A DNA stretch of 64,000 nt, from assembly GCA_946122785.1 (NCBI GenBank), contig CAMGYJ010000008.1:61362877-61426876 (forward strand), read 5' to 3'. The stretch is from Linum tenue. Lineage: Eukaryota > Streptophyta > Magnoliopsida > Malpighiales > Linaceae. Made by a program: the position numbers and the translations under genes. This document shows, piece after piece, positions 29,635-41,229 of this stretch (its first letter is position 1; each line of letters begins with the position of its first letter). Below the pieces are notes generated by a model that searched no databases, was not told where the DNA came from, and saw only the letters and a program-made list of their open reading frames with translations.

Positions 29635-30522
29635 GACTTTTTGGATATGGAGCAGCTTGTCGGACTACGTCCGAGGAGGCATCGGCGAATAAGGCTGCCA
29701 TGTATCTTGATGGTTCAGCCAAGTTCTGGTGGCGGACCAAAAGACGTAAAGAACGCGGGGCGATCTCCCACTGACGTAGGAATGGAAATCGACCTGTTTT
29801 TTCATAGGCCCCTCCTTATCCTCCTCTCATAGGTTGTAGATGTGGATAGCTCCTCTCGAAGCTGGATAAACCTCATTGCACGAGTATGTTGTGCGTGTGT
29901 GTCTCTAAAACCTCTAGCCCAACTCACTATTTATAGTACACGAAAAATGGTGGTTTTTAGGCTTTTTCCTCGTTGAATTCGGCTCCAAGCATCCTTCAAT
30001 GACTAGAACTCGGATTCTTCGACTTCGGGATGAAGTATGAAGCTTCCAGAAGCGTCTAATGGGATTGGGGTAGCGACGATCAGAATTGTCACGGGTTTTC
30101 TTCCTGCATTGGGTTACTTGGCCCACAAGGAACCTCTCCATCAGATTTGGGTACGAATTATGGGGATGAAACTTCTCCAGTGGGTTTGTCTTGTGCACAT
30201 GTAAAGAGCTTGGTGGATTGGGCTCTATTGAACCTCGTTAGATATCTAAATCCCTTCTTGATCTTCTTGTAACTTCCCCTTGATCCTCCTTGATCCAATA
30301 TGTGATATAATCCTAGATTGCATTTTACCTTGAAAAGCACAAAACAATACAAAAAAGACATACAAAGATACTAAAATACAACCTAGGTCTCAACTAAACT
30401 CATTGACAAATAGTTATGAAATCCATGTATGTAAAAATATACTAAAGATGTATTGATAGAAGGGGAAATGTATCAAATATGAGAGGTGATAAACACTACA
30501 ATTTGAGTGTCATTAGAAATAC

Positions 30523-31470
30523 CCCACACTTGAACTTTTGTTGTTCTCAAGCAAACACTATCCACAATCATAGAACTCCATGAACATAGAAAATCTAACA
30601 TGATCTCAATTTTAGGTAGTGGATCATAAGTAAACTTACAATGTCAATAATAGCATGAAAGAGCTCTAACCATATCAACATGTATGCATAATATGAAACT
30701 TACTAGAGCATTAGGCCCTTATTAGTTGAGAAAGAGCCATTTATGTATCTATGCATTCGTCAGAATACTTCTTTTAACTTGTATACCTCAATTCCCGTGG
30801 AGGGCCAAAGAAATCAAGCGATGTCAGCAACTTTATCTGTACCCTAAAAACACATCCTCAAATTCGCTATCTGTTCGATGAGTGGAAATTTTACTTATAC
30901 TAGAGAGAAATTGACATCTAACGGGGGAATCAAAACTCAACTGGTATATTTTCCAAAACTCATTTTTGTGCAATCAATAAATCCCCTCACATGTTGGGCT
31001 TACCCCAAATTTTGTTTCATAACATGGCAAACACAAATTATACTTTCATGTATAGATTTGGTAGTTTTTGCATTTGATAGAAAGTATAGTTCTCCCTATG
31101 ACAAAAAAAACTTTTGAAAATGTGGAGACTCAATGCCTAATTAGCAATTTACAACGAATCAAATAGCATGGCATTCAAAACATATTAACAAGATAATTGT
31201 ATCTCATTAACTATCACATTCTTCATAGTCACTAAACTGACCTACCTAGATCAAGTGAAGTCCTTAGATTCATCGATTCAAAGTAAGATAAACACTGATA
31301 AGCTTGTGGGGGATAACTAAACAAGTCAATAGATGGAAAATGCATTTTTAGACACTGAAAAGTTTCACATAAATCATAACTGTTATATATTGGATAGGAT
31401 TTAAAGCGACTGAACATATAGATGGCAGGAAAAAAGCAATTCTCCTTCATTGTTTAGAACGCTTCTAAAT
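30523..31470 (-). promoter_or_regulatory. gypsy 3' untranslated region and polypurine tract
   Basis: AAGTGTGGGGTATTT on the minus strand (30526-30541) precedes the LTR start. Further inside, phrases such as CCAAAACTCATTTTTGTGCA and GGGCTTACCCCA (30951-31010) are the reverse complement of 23585-23665 in the young Athila-type element, so this is a related 3' region. No gene. Confidence 0.55.
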
Positions 31471-31479
31471 TGAAAATAT

Positions 31480-32215
31480 AAAAGAGAAAGTAAAATCAAT
31501 GTCTCACTTCACGATTTAAACATTAAGAATCGAGCTATGGTGGCTTCTTGATATTCTCTAATATCAGCACGAATCATTAGCATTTCCATCTCTTTGTAAT
31601 AGTCTTCCATGCCCTTGTAGCATTTTCAAAGGGCTTGAAGATCTTGATGCATATCTCTTTTGCGACAGTTTTCCATAAAGCGACTCCTCATGATTCCCCT
31701 CATCTCTCTCCAGCATAGTCAGTGAACTCTATGGCAGTTAGAGTCACTCTCCTTCTTTCCGTTTATTCATGCCAATCAAATATTATCTCTATCTTTCTCT
31801 CCCAACTAAGGTAAGCATCAGGATCACTTCTTCCTTTAAATGCTGGAATCTAGATCTTGATGCCTTTCATATCATCTCTTGGTCGTTCTTCTTCTTCTTC
31901 TTCTTCTTCTTCTTCTTCTTCTTCTTCTTCTTCTTCTTCTTCTCATCGAACCTCTCTTTCTTTTCTCGATGCCGATTATGAACAAAGTTTCTTTGAACAT
32001 CCTTCTTCCCACAAACAAGTGATGTTGCTGATGGTTTCTCTCTATACGTTCTTGTACTGCTTGTGCTCGTTCACCTCTAACTCGTTTAGTACGCTCCATT
32101 GCATCTCTTTATTGCTCTACCCTCTCTTGCTCTCATCTAGCACATTGAAGACACTCAAATTATCATGTTTATCACTTCCATATTTCATACGTTTTCCCCT
32201 TACATCCATGCATCT
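31480..32215 (-). pseudogene. Ty3/gypsy gag, degenerate
   Basis: The minus-strand frame gives RPRDDMKGIKI-stop-IPAFKGRSDPDAYLSWERKI, then EIIFDWHE-stop and, after frame changes, YYKEMEMLMIRADIREY and EATIARFL. These are the start and middle of the retrotrans_gag domain of chromovirus-like gypsy elements. Just upstream, a GAA microsatellite encodes a run of Glu in the same frame. Several stops and frameshifts make it non-functional. No protease, RT or integrase follows; the 3' untranslated region comes at once. Confidence 0.7.
31886..31942. repeat. (TTC)19 microsatellite
   Basis: 57 bases of uninterrupted TTC (GAA on the minus strand), inside the gag remnant, where it encodes poly-Glu in the gag frame. 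Confidence 0.95.
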
Positions 32216-33299
32216 TTAGTATATTTTCATATATTTCATATTAAAACATAATTATTTGATCAATGGCCTTTTAATAGACCTAGGTTGTATTTTTGTATTC
32301 TTTTATGTCTTTTTGGTATGTTTTTGTGCTTTTCAAGGTAAGTAACAGGAGACTGAACCACCCTGCCACCAGACTGAGAACGAAAAGACTTTGAAGTCTG
32401 AACCACCCTTCGACGACCATGGCTCTGAACCACCGCGCATCTGTCGGCGATATTAGGGCGTGCTCTGTCTCACTCAAGCTCTCAGTCGCGCAGGGGATGC
32501 AACAAAGAAGATGAAGTGGTGAAGAAGATGAGATGATTTTTGCTCTATTAAACCCCCTTGCGCTATCAACCACCCCGACGAGCTTATGCCTTCCCCGACG
32601 AAACAACAACTCAAATCTCTAGCGAATTAATAACCCCAATCTCTCCCTACCACCCCGAAGCTTGTTATCCGGTAGATCTGTTGCCACCGAAGTGAAGGGA
32701 GAGCCGCGAGTAACGATGAGTGCCGGTAGCGGCAGATCTGCTGCCGGCAGAGTGAGATGAGAAACAGCAGCGGCAGAGACCGATCGATACAAACAAAGAG
32801 GGAGGGAGAACCAAAGATCAAGAAGCGAATTCCTAGAGTGAGGACAAGAGAGAGACTGGGAAACATAAACTTAGCTGGATGAAATCACAAATGAAGAATG
32901 GCAAAGGAGGTGGAAAAAGGAGAAGTGTTTACAGTAATGGAGGATTTGTTTTTACCCCAATGGGAAAGAACCCTAAAATCGAAATCGGGGAAAAGTTGGG
33001 GAAGATGGGTCATGCGAAGTAGATATGAAGGTAGGAAAAAAAAGTTACTAATTTATGATGTGTAAATATTAAATAATTGAAATATCTTACGTGTCATTAT
33101 TTGCTTGTTTGGAACTTACGTGTCGTTGAATTGGCACCTAATCAGCGAATCGTCAAATAAGTTGACGGTGTTAATAACACCGTTAAAGTATCTGAAGAAA
33201 ATGGCTATATTTTTCCTACAACAACTTTAAAAGCTGTCTATAATCATTATTTTCCAAATTTGGCTATTATTGACACAAACGTGAAATTTTTTTACTATA
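32216..33299. other. spacer with inverted LTR piece and possible MULE end
   Basis: 32270-32340 is the reverse complement of 30330-30390 (phrases CAAAAAGACAT, ACAACCTAGGTCT). 32400-32900 is more GC-rich with degenerate frames and repeated GCAGATCTGC-like words, no family recognised. 33145-33200 has TTGACGGTGTTAATAACACC, the kind of sequence seen near MULE ends, but no partner was found. Confidence 0.35.
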
Positions 33300-33720
33300 A
33301 CAAACCGTTTGGTACCAAATGAATAAAAAATTCATTTCATTGTAAAATGAATTAACGTGTAGAATTCATTGTCAAATGAAATCTTGTGTTTGGCATGTCA
33401 TATTCAAACTTTTAGAAATAAAATGAATTTTCGTGTAGAATTTATTGTCAAATGAATTCATGTGTTTGGTATGTCATATATATAAGTAATTTAGTTAATA
33501 AAGAGGATAATTATGTCATTCTATTATATTTAGTAAATAGTTGTGGAATTCATTTAGAAATTTCATCTCAATTTCTCGAAATTGTTATAACTAGTATCAA
33601 TTCCATAGAATTCAAAATTTAGAATTGAAAATGAATTCTTTTAAATACCAAACACAAAAATATTTCATTTCAAAATGAATTTCTCAAAACTTATAACTTT
33701 CATTTATAACACACGGTATG
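33300..33720. mobile_element. possible MITE
   Basis: An AT-rich stretch with many AATGAATT / AATTCATT words in both orientations, beginning ACCGTTTGGTACCAAATGAA and ending, inverted, ACCGTGTGTTATAAATGAAA (about 15 of 20 bases alike). I could not define a target duplication. Confidence 0.4.
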
Positions 33721-33786
33721 TAAGTGTATTTACATAAAATGTTTGGCTTAAAAAATGAATGCGGAATTTTTTTTGCTAATAATTAG

Positions 33787-34020
33787 TGTAACATCCCGAA
33801 CCTTTTCCCGACAATATACTGTCCGCTTTGGGCCTCTACACCCGCACGTATTTGCCTTGGGGTTCATTCTGGGTGACTTCTCATAAGGTCACCCATCCTT
33901 GTGAGAACTCCTTCATTTCACCTCAAAACACGTCTTTTCAATTAAGGTTAATTTCATACTTATGAACCATGGATCTCTATCGTGCTTTTTCGATGTGGAA
34001 TTCGCCTAAAGTAGTGTTTA
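33787..34020. repeat. TRIM (Cassandra-like) LTR remnant with 5S-like tract
   Basis: Starts TGTAACATCCCGAACC and ends near GATGTGGAATTCGCC. On the minus strand 33870-33905 reads AAGGATGGGTGACC then GAGAAGT, which resembles the AGGATGGGTGACC...GGGAAGT part of plant 5S rRNA. Cassandra TRIM LTRs carry a 5S-derived promoter block. Only part of it is recognisable here. It lies about 500 bases upstream of the ARM-repeat gene. Confidence 0.45.
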
Positions 34021-34528
34021 ACTATTTTTTATCGGAATATAACACAAGAATGACGGTTATGTCTTTAACGTCTCTGTCACACGCATCCACTGAGACCCTA
34101 CCCTGCACACCAAAATAACAACCCAAAAAAAAAATAACAACCCAACCCACAAAGATAAAAGGGACATTTCCACGTCTCTATCCACACGCACTTTCCAAGC
34201 AAGTGCTTCCCACTTTCTCTCCCAAGTCAGTTTCGTCACCAGCAGGCGGCTGCAATCAACACGCTCCTTTAACCTTCCCGGTTCTTCCCCCAACTCTACC
34301 TGACGATAGTAACCACGCGCCCCTCTTTATGCACGCGCCTTCTTCCAGCCAAAAGAATGAAATTAAATAAACGCTAAAACGTCACAAGAAAAAGAAAAAC
34401 TCGATCGAAGAAAGAACCGAACCAACCGAGTCTTGAACATCAATTGACTGAAGAAGAAAGACAGAAATCACCTCTTCTGCCCATCGTTTCTCCGATAACC
34501 GATTCTTTGCTTCCGTTTTCTCCTCGCC

Positions 34529-36439
34529 ATGGTCCTCTCCCCGTCTCCGCCGCCGTCAAGGGGTGCGGAACAAGCAGAGCCGCCACCGCCGTTTCAAGAC
34601 GAACTCCGCCTCCCGATTATACTGGCCGAGCGGGTCCTCGCCGCGGTAGACGAGGCGGATTCCTTCAAGTCGGAGTGCAGCGCCGTCGGGAAGCAGGCCG
34701 ATTACATCGTCGACAAGCTCCGTTCGCTGGTCCGTTTCGTCAGCAGCCCCGGTCAGGCGGTGTACGAGCGGCCCGTGCGGCGGATTTCCGCCGAGGTCGC
34801 GAAGAATCTCGACCGGGCGCTAGCCCTAGTACGGAGGTGCAGGCGGCGGAATATTTTCCACCGCGTGGTGACGATGATCTCCGCCGCAGACTTCCGGAAG
34901 GCGCTGGTCCATCTGGAAGCTTCCGCTGGGGACGTGACGTGGCTGTGGAGCATGCTGGAGTCGAACGGAAACGCCATGGCGCTCCCACCCATCGCCAGCA
35001 ACGACCCGATCGTCGCCTGGGTGTGGGTCGGGATCACTTCGATTTACATGGCTCCCATGGCGGAGAAAATCGAAGCGGCGAATCAATTGGCCTCGTTAGC
35101 CAAAGACAACGACAGAAACAAGCAGATTATAGTGGAGGAAGGCGGCGTGCCGCCCTTCTTGAAGCTAATTAAGGAGAAAGATTCCCCCGAGGCCCAAATC
35201 GCCGCTGCTGTGGCACTGTTCTATTTGTGCAACGACGGGGACAGAGTCAGAGCGATTTCGGAAGAATCCACAGCCGGAGTCCAGACAATCGTCAAAGTTC
35301 TTGCCGATTCTCCTATGAGGGTTCAGATTTGGGTGGCGAGATTGGTGGCCGTGATGGCAGAGAACGATTCCGGCGCTCAGGACTACTTCGCCAGAGAGAA
35401 CGTAATCCGCCCCTTGGTGACTTTACTATCATTCGAGACATTCTCTGATGACCAATTCGGTGGTCAAATGGGTAAGCAATCAATTCATTCTCTAGTCCAG
35501 ATGAATAAGGAAATGGAGAAAGTGGGAGAGACAAAGACGAGAAGCAGCAATAAGGAGAAAGACAGGGATAGTGTGCAATATCGGCCATTTGCGAGTTCAT
35601 TTTCAAGCTTCCATTCCGATGGTGGGGGAGGGAGCAAGGGAGGAGGGACTAGGAAAGAGAGGGAGAAGGAGAGTTGGGAGGTGAAGCAGAAGTTGAAGAT
35701 GAGTTGTGCTGAAGCGCTATGGATGCTGGCGAAAGGGAGCGTGTCGAATAGCAAGCGAATCACCGAGACGAAAGGGCTGCTCTGCTTGGCCAAATTGGTG
35801 GAGATTGGAGAACCAGAGTTGCAGTTCAACTGTGTGATGACGATTAAAGAGATCACGTTTGCTGCCGAGTCGAATGCTGATCTCCGTCGCGCTGCTTTCA
35901 AGGCAAATTCGCCAGCGGCGAAAGCTGTAGTGGATCAGTTGTTGAGAGTGATCAAAGGATCCAGCAGTCCTAAGCTCCTGGTTGCCGCTCTCCAGTCGAT
36001 GGGGTCGCTGGCGCGGACTTTCCCAGCGAGGGAGACTCGCGTGATCGGTCCCCTCGTCAACCATTTGAACAACAGGAGCCAGGAAGTGGCGGCGGAGGCT
36101 GCAATCGCGCTGGCCAAGTTCACATGCGAGGAGAATTTCCTGTGCGAAGCGCATTCCAAGACGATGATCGAGTTCAATGCCATTCCTGCCCTGATGAAGC
36201 TGCTGAGAGGGAGCGAGAGGGCGCAGCTCAGAGCGCTGATCTTGCTGTGCTACCTGGCGGTGAATGCCGGGAATCACGAGGCGCTGGAGCCCGCTCGTGT
36301 GCTGACGGCGCTGGAAGGAGTGGATAGAATGGTGCTGGCTCAGTACCCTGAGTTGAGAGAGTTGGTTGCTAAAGCTGTTTACCATATCAATCTCTACCAC
36401 CGTGGACCGCATTCTCAACGGCTGACCTTCGTGATATAG
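34529..36439 (+). CDS. ARM-repeat protein, ARMADILLO REPEAT ONLY type
   Basis: Single-exon protein of 636 aa. After a Pro/Ser-rich start (residues 1-25), residues 28-140 form the helical N-terminal domain of this plant family: AERVLAAVDEADSFKSEC, YERPVRRI, LVRRCRRRNIFHRV, SAADFRKALVHLE, GDVTWL. ARM repeats follow from about 150, with LPPIASNDPIVAWVWVGI, LASLAKDNDRNKQIIVEEGG and VPPFLKLIKE. A charged, Ser/Gly-rich insert lies around residues 315-390 (KEMEKVGETKTRSSNKEKD, GGGGSKGGG), then further ARM repeats run to the end. ARO proteins in Arabidopsis act in tip growth of pollen tubes and root hairs, binding small-GTPase regulators at the membrane; whether this member does so is inference. The ATG chosen is the first in frame, in good context (GCCATGG). 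GC-rich, unlike the surrounding repeats, and intact. Confidence 0.9.
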   Translation: MVLSPSPPPSRGAEQAEPPPPFQDELRLPIILAERVLAAVDEADSFKSECSAVGKQADYIVDKLRSLVRFVSSPGQAVYERPVRRISAEVAKNLDRALALVRRCRRRNIFHRVVTMISAADFRKALVHLEASAGDVTWLWSMLESNGNAMALPPIASNDPIVAWVWVGITSIYMAPMAEKIEAANQLASLAKDNDRNKQIIVEEGGVPPFLKLIKEKDSPEAQIAAAVALFYLCNDGDRVRAISEESTAGVQTIVKVLADSPMRVQIWVARLVAVMAENDSGAQDYFARENVIRPLVTLLSFETFSDDQFGGQMGKQSIHSLVQMNKEMEKVGETKTRSSNKEKDRDSVQYRPFASSFSSFHSDGGGGSKGGGTRKEREKESWEVKQKLKMSCAEALWMLAKGSVSNSKRITETKGLLCLAKLVEIGEPELQFNCVMTIKEITFAAESNADLRRAAFKANSPAAKAVVDQLLRVIKGSSSPKLLVAALQSMGSLARTFPARETRVIGPLVNHLNNRSQEVAAEAAIALAKFTCEENFLCEAHSKTMIEFNAIPALMKLLRGSERAQLRALILLCYLAVNAGNHEALEPARVLTALEGVDRMVLAQYPELRELVAKAVYHINLYHRGPHSQRLTFVI

Positions 36440-38555
36440 CAAGAGTCTTGAATTAGTTTTCTTCCGACTACTGAGGTTAGATTGCAGTAAAAAAAAAAAA
36501 TGTTACAGGTTTGTTAGTTGATGTTCATAGTTAGTTAGATGATTACAGTGGGTTTTTGGAGTTTGATTTTAGGAACATAATACAGAATGATAATGGAGGG
36601 GTTGGGAGAAAAGAGTTAGTCCATTATATACGTATTCAATTGTAGAGTTTGGTTCGTTGGGACCATTAGGTTGGTGGCTCAACAAAAGTCGTCCCAACAT
36701 TCATCAAATTTGTCTGTTTATCTAATTTCTGAAAGGTTCAACACGACACATGGCTACAAATAATACGCCGCAAATTGCAGAGCTGCGGGGGCCCTTGAAA
36801 ACGGCCGTCTTTGCAACAAGAGCCATTACATTACCAAAGAAACGATAACAATTTGGGAATGTGACTGTTAGTACAGCCATTCTAAATTCCAAATGCAGTC
36901 GATGAGCAATCACAGCTTGTTGATGTTATTCAATAGTTTTTCCGAGAATTCTTCACGGTTAAATTTGAACGCAATAGCTGTTGAAATGTGCGAAAGGATG
37001 ATCAAACAGCGTCACTGTTAGGGAACACAGGTTGTTCATATATATAATTTCGCCCCCTACTAAATTATGGGGAAAACAGAAGCTTTCTACTCTATTGAGT
37101 AACGAAACATGCATGATTCTGTTGTTATGTACAAGGGGAAGGGAAACTACAACTAGGGGACATATTCATGGCTATTGTATAACATATAATATAGACGTAT
37201 CTAATGTTATTATGAGACAAGAAAAAAGAAGAAAGACAGCAAAGCTGAAGATTACTCTGGACTGTCATCATCACATACACACAAAACCAGTGGGACGAGA
37301 CAATAACATAAAAAAGGCGCCAGCTCAAAACCTGATTGATAGACAGAAGGAAGAGCGTATCCAATGCGTATTATCATCAGGCCACCAGAGAGATGAATCA
37401 ATCAAAGGGCTGAGAGAGGATTGAGCGGGATATTGTCTTGTCGACTCGTCGGCATTTTGGCCACAGATTCTGTACAATAATAATTTGATTGCTCTCGACT
37501 GGACTGGAAGAGGAGCAAAATGGCGGATGATGATGAGCTGGCTTTCTGCTAGACGGCCAACTGAAAATCAAGCTCACTTCCCAATCAGGGCGGATGCCTC
37601 TTCACCCTACACGTTCCAGAACCACCTGTAAGGCCAAACATTTATTTGATCAGACAAGTGGCGGAATTTGACAATATTTTGAGATCCCCCCATGGCCCAT
37701 GGGTAGTTACATAAGTTTGGCTACCCAAAATAAATCCCCAATTGAGTTGATTTTCTTGATTCTCGTTTCTCATTAACTTCTAAGTGCTACAATATGATGC
37801 ACTTTTTTATCTTATCCGGACTAGTCTGAAAATGTATGTATTCTGCTGCAGATTTTCAGAATTCATACTCATTTTGTATTGCATCGTTTTTCTTGTTCAT
37901 TTTATCATGAAAACATGTAATTCGCACATCATGTAATATTAGAAAACATGGTATCATGTTATAACAATCAAGAATGTATTAGAACCCTCGCAAAGCAAAC
38001 ACCTTATTACAATATTACATAAATTCTTACATCCAGCCAACAAGAGACTCGGGTTCTAAAAATTCATGTATCTCAAAGTAAATACTTGCCGAACAACAAC
38101 CCCTCAAGAGAGGAGAAATTGTAACAACCTCTAAGCACAAGGCACATTACAAGCAAAACCCGTCAAAAGAGATCACTTGCAAATAATAGAAATTTTTGGA
38201 ATCACACAAACACACCTGCTTTCGCCTTTCTAGGGACTCTTTATTCCAGGACTTTCCATTTTAGCGAGAATTCCAATTCAACCAAACATATGTTCATATG
38301 GAATATTATTTATTATCTATCACTCCACAAAATTCTTCCCATTATTTCACCAAAAACCTTGTGCTCTAAAACAAACCCACAATCTGAAATCTGAATACTG
38401 CCTAAAAAATTAGTATAAGTCCAGTTATCCTGACTTAAAAGGAAAAAGACTGGAAACAAAAGCGGGGGGGAAAACATGATTTGGAAGGGGAGATGGATTA
38501 ATACGGACCATGGATGATGATGAATGGCCGAGCCTGCCATCCCAACTAACTCAAC
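36440..38555. other. intergenic between ARM and F-box genes
   Basis: Contains the 3' UTR of the ARM gene at its start and the 3' UTR of the F-box gene at its end (the two genes converge). AT-rich, with an A12-like run at 36488. I see no further gene; short open frames at 36722, 37032 and 38313 look like chance frames. Confidence 0.5.
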
Positions 38556-39927
38556 TCAATGCGATGAAGAAGAGATTGAACGCCAACTGTCCGCAAGAAC
38601 CATGGCCCTTTCGCGTGAGCTAACGGGCAGTTGTTGGACGATCACATTCTTGACATGTGCTGCTGCCGTTTCACCTGCTCGAGTTGCCAGTTCCAGATAA
38701 ACCACGGCTTTCACCATATCTCCTTCCTGCCACTCAAAACAAACACCACGTGTTTTTCTTCCAAATCAGCACAAAGATACAAAGCTTCAATTCCAATACA
38801 CACCAATTATTACGAGAAGGGAGGGGGCAAAAAAAAAAAAACGTACGGAGAAGAGGCCTAGTCCATGCTCATACTGAGCTTTGCTGTGGCCATGATCAGC
38901 TGCTCGCTTCATCCATTTCCTTGCCTGTTGATGATTGTGGGATAAACCATCTCCTACCGAGTAACACAGCGCAACATTGTACATTGCTCGAACATACCCA
39001 CCTCTCGCAGCTCTTAGATACCACTTAGCCTGCACAAAAATGGAAACTTGCATTCATATGTTTACTAAAAAGACGAAAGCAACTTAATTCAATATGAGAA
39101 AGCAACAATCAATAACCCTTACCGCCTCCTGAAGACTGCCTTCGACCCCACGACCCTGATGCAGACACAGACCGAGTTGATACTGAGCACGAACATGCCC
39201 TCCAATTGAAGCTCGAAACAACCATTTCACGGCTTCTGTTTCGTTTGGCGGCTTAGCTGCGCAAAAACCCCATTCAGTAATTATCACAAACAGTTGGCGG
39301 GCAGATAGTCAACACACAATGAAACCTTTCAGAAAAACAACCAAATTGGGAGATAATTCGAATTTAATTGTTACCCTGTAAGTAATAGATCCCGAGATTA
39401 CACTGCCCCGCAGGATCGCCGAACTCCGCCGCCTTCCGATACAACCCCACCGCCTTCTCCTTCTCCCCAATTTCCCAATACACCAGTCCGGCATCAACCA
39501 TCGCCAAGCTCGACCCTCGAGCTGCCCCCTTCAGGAAGGAATCCAGCGCTTTGTTCAAATCCGATTTCACCCCTCCTCGCCCGTGCTTGAACCGCTTCCC
39601 CCACCTTAACAGCAGCATCGCCTCCCTCAACGGCTGCAGCGCTTCGCTCCACGACTTGCACACCAGCGACGCAGCCTGGAGGTTGGGTAGCGTAAACGGC
39701 GCCGCGATTCTGGTGAGGATGTCGAATGGGAGCGCTGCGAATCCATGATCCTCCACCTTCGAAGTGGACGAGGACGGCGACGACCTCAGCTCGATCCGCC
39801 TCGGCCGTTGACTGTGTCCGGACGGCCCCGCGGCGGATTTACGACGCTCGAGTCTGGTTTCTGGCATCGGAAATGAGCGGAAACGGTGACCGTCCGATCT
39901 CGGTGGCCAGGTTCCCTGCTGCTTCAT
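38556..39927 (-). CDS. F-box protein with Sel1-like repeats, 4 exons
   Basis: 346 aa, resembling the Arabidopsis F-box protein At1g70590 in layout. Exons on the minus strand: 39927-39375, 39256-39123, 39029-38847, 38726-38556, all GT-AG and phase-consistent. The F-box is at about residues 63-105 (FAALPFDILTRIAAPFTLPN, SLVCKSWSEAL). It is followed by Sel1/TPR-like helical repeats at about 125-300: AALGxA-type signatures such as AMVDAGLVYWEIG, AGQCNLGIYYLQ, RAQYQLGLCLHQGRG, AMYNVALCYSVGDG and AQYEHGLGLFSEGD. The F-box would bind SKP1 in an SCF ubiquitin ligase and the repeats would hold a substrate; the substrate is unknown. The start chosen is MKQQGTWPPRSDG; an in-frame ATG at 40053 would add 42 residues but lacks family-like sequence. 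It appears intact. Confidence 0.92.
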
Positions 39928-41229
39928 CTGAGAAGGTTCCGCTCGGTGGGGGAGAGTGACCAGCTGCTGCGATGGGTGAAGGAATATAGTACTGGCAGTC
40001 GGTTGGATTTCGCGGCAGAAAAAGGGGGAAATCGTAGCGTTGTAAGCGAACAATCGAATGAATTTAGGAACGTCGATTCCAATTTAACGGATCAGATTCT
40101 GCCACGCCATAGGATGGATCCAGGGGAAAAAGCGTGTGGGCACTGCACCTGAAATTCTGCTTCCGAGCTCCGACTCACGTTTTTTTTTTGTCTCTTCTTT
40201 ATTTTCTTGTAACTCCAAATTAGTTTAGGTAAGAAATAGGAACGTTCTCGACCGGTTGGTTTGCTTTTCTTTTATTCGAACTTTACTCTAGAAGATTAAG
40301 ACTTTGCTACAATAACTTGCAAATTGACCTGATTTTGATAAAATAGGTCTATCCGTAAATATATGTGGTCGATTGAATATACTATTCATGATTTATACGA
40401 CTGATCACTAAAAAAAGAAGACGTAGTACTCAGAATGTCGAATATGAAGAAACAAACATGGACAATGAAGATGACATACATATTGGGAACAATTAGGAAA
40501 CTAGTGATGATGAAGAGACTAATGAAGAAATGATGCGACAAATGTAGAGCTCAAAGATGAACCAATGGCGTAGGCAGAAGATTCAACTCCACCATTCACC
40601 CTCAATGCTATATATGATCGCATGACTGACATGATTGATTATATGAGACATATATCCAACCAGATTAATATGCTTCATGTGACTGTAACTGAGATGCGAG
40701 AAGAATTTGGATAATTTAGTGGAAGTACATGTATCCAAACACATCCGAGCACCATAATTTTAGTAGCACCAATGGGGATAATCAAGACGAGTGAGAAGAG
40801 AGATCAAGGAACTCTGTGAATTGCATTATGCTTTTTATTTATTTTGATTTGATCTATTAAGTTTGTAAGACGATTTGGTTTAAAGCAACTATGATTGTGG
40901 ATTAAGATTAAGTCGTTGTAGTTTTGGATTGGAGATATGTGTAAACTACTATGAGGTGTGTTTATTGTGTATTGGTGTTAATGGTTAAACTTTTAGGAAG
41001 ATATGATTTCTTGCTACTATGATTGTCGATTGAATTTCAGATTTTCTATGGTAGTTTGTTAGATTTCAGAAGGTGCATGACATTCTAGGTTCTATGAGTT
41101 CGACTGGACTATTATAGAGGTCGATCGGAATAGGCAACAAATCGAGGTTGTTGTTCTTGTAAAAGGTCAACCATAAAATCAATCATTTTAATATACCAAG
41201 AGGTGGTTTGTTAAATTTGAGGGTCGAGC
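39928..41229. other. intergenic, promoter side of the F-box gene
   Basis: The first ~250 bases are the likely promoter and 5' UTR of the F-box gene. 40400-40750 contains degraded coding-like phrases (GATGACGAAGAG-type acidic words, CATGACTGACATGATTG) that may come from a transposon, but I cannot name it. The rest is AT-rich spacer. Confidence 0.35.

Larger units (their letters stand above)
28428..30522 (-). repeat. degenerate gypsy LTR region, reverse orientation
   Basis: On the minus strand the LTR start is TGACACTCAAATTG at 30522, directly after a polypurine tract. The left limit is unclear; the stretch is interrupted by a hAT MITE (28669-29232) and by local repeats (29407-29634). The segment 30330-30390 recurs inverted at 32270-32340. 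I see no gene in it; open frames at 29492-30361 look like chance frames. Confidence 0.45.

Noticed and set aside
31857..32219. Forward frame with a poly-Ser run
   Set aside because: Reads the TTC microsatellite and the antisense of a gag remnant; not a protein.
34444..35172. 242-codon forward frame overlapping the ARM-repeat gene
   Set aside because: Arg/Gly-rich frame caused by the GC-rich codon use of the real gene in another phase; no domain and no homology to a known family.
35717..36442. 241-codon minus-strand frame opposite the ARM-repeat gene
   Set aside because: Antisense shadow of a strongly supported gene; composition is Gln/Arg/His-rich and no domain is visible.
38631..39028. Forward frames opposite the F-box/Sel1 gene
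   Set aside because: They are antisense to exons 3 and 4 of a gene whose exon phases and protein family are well supported.
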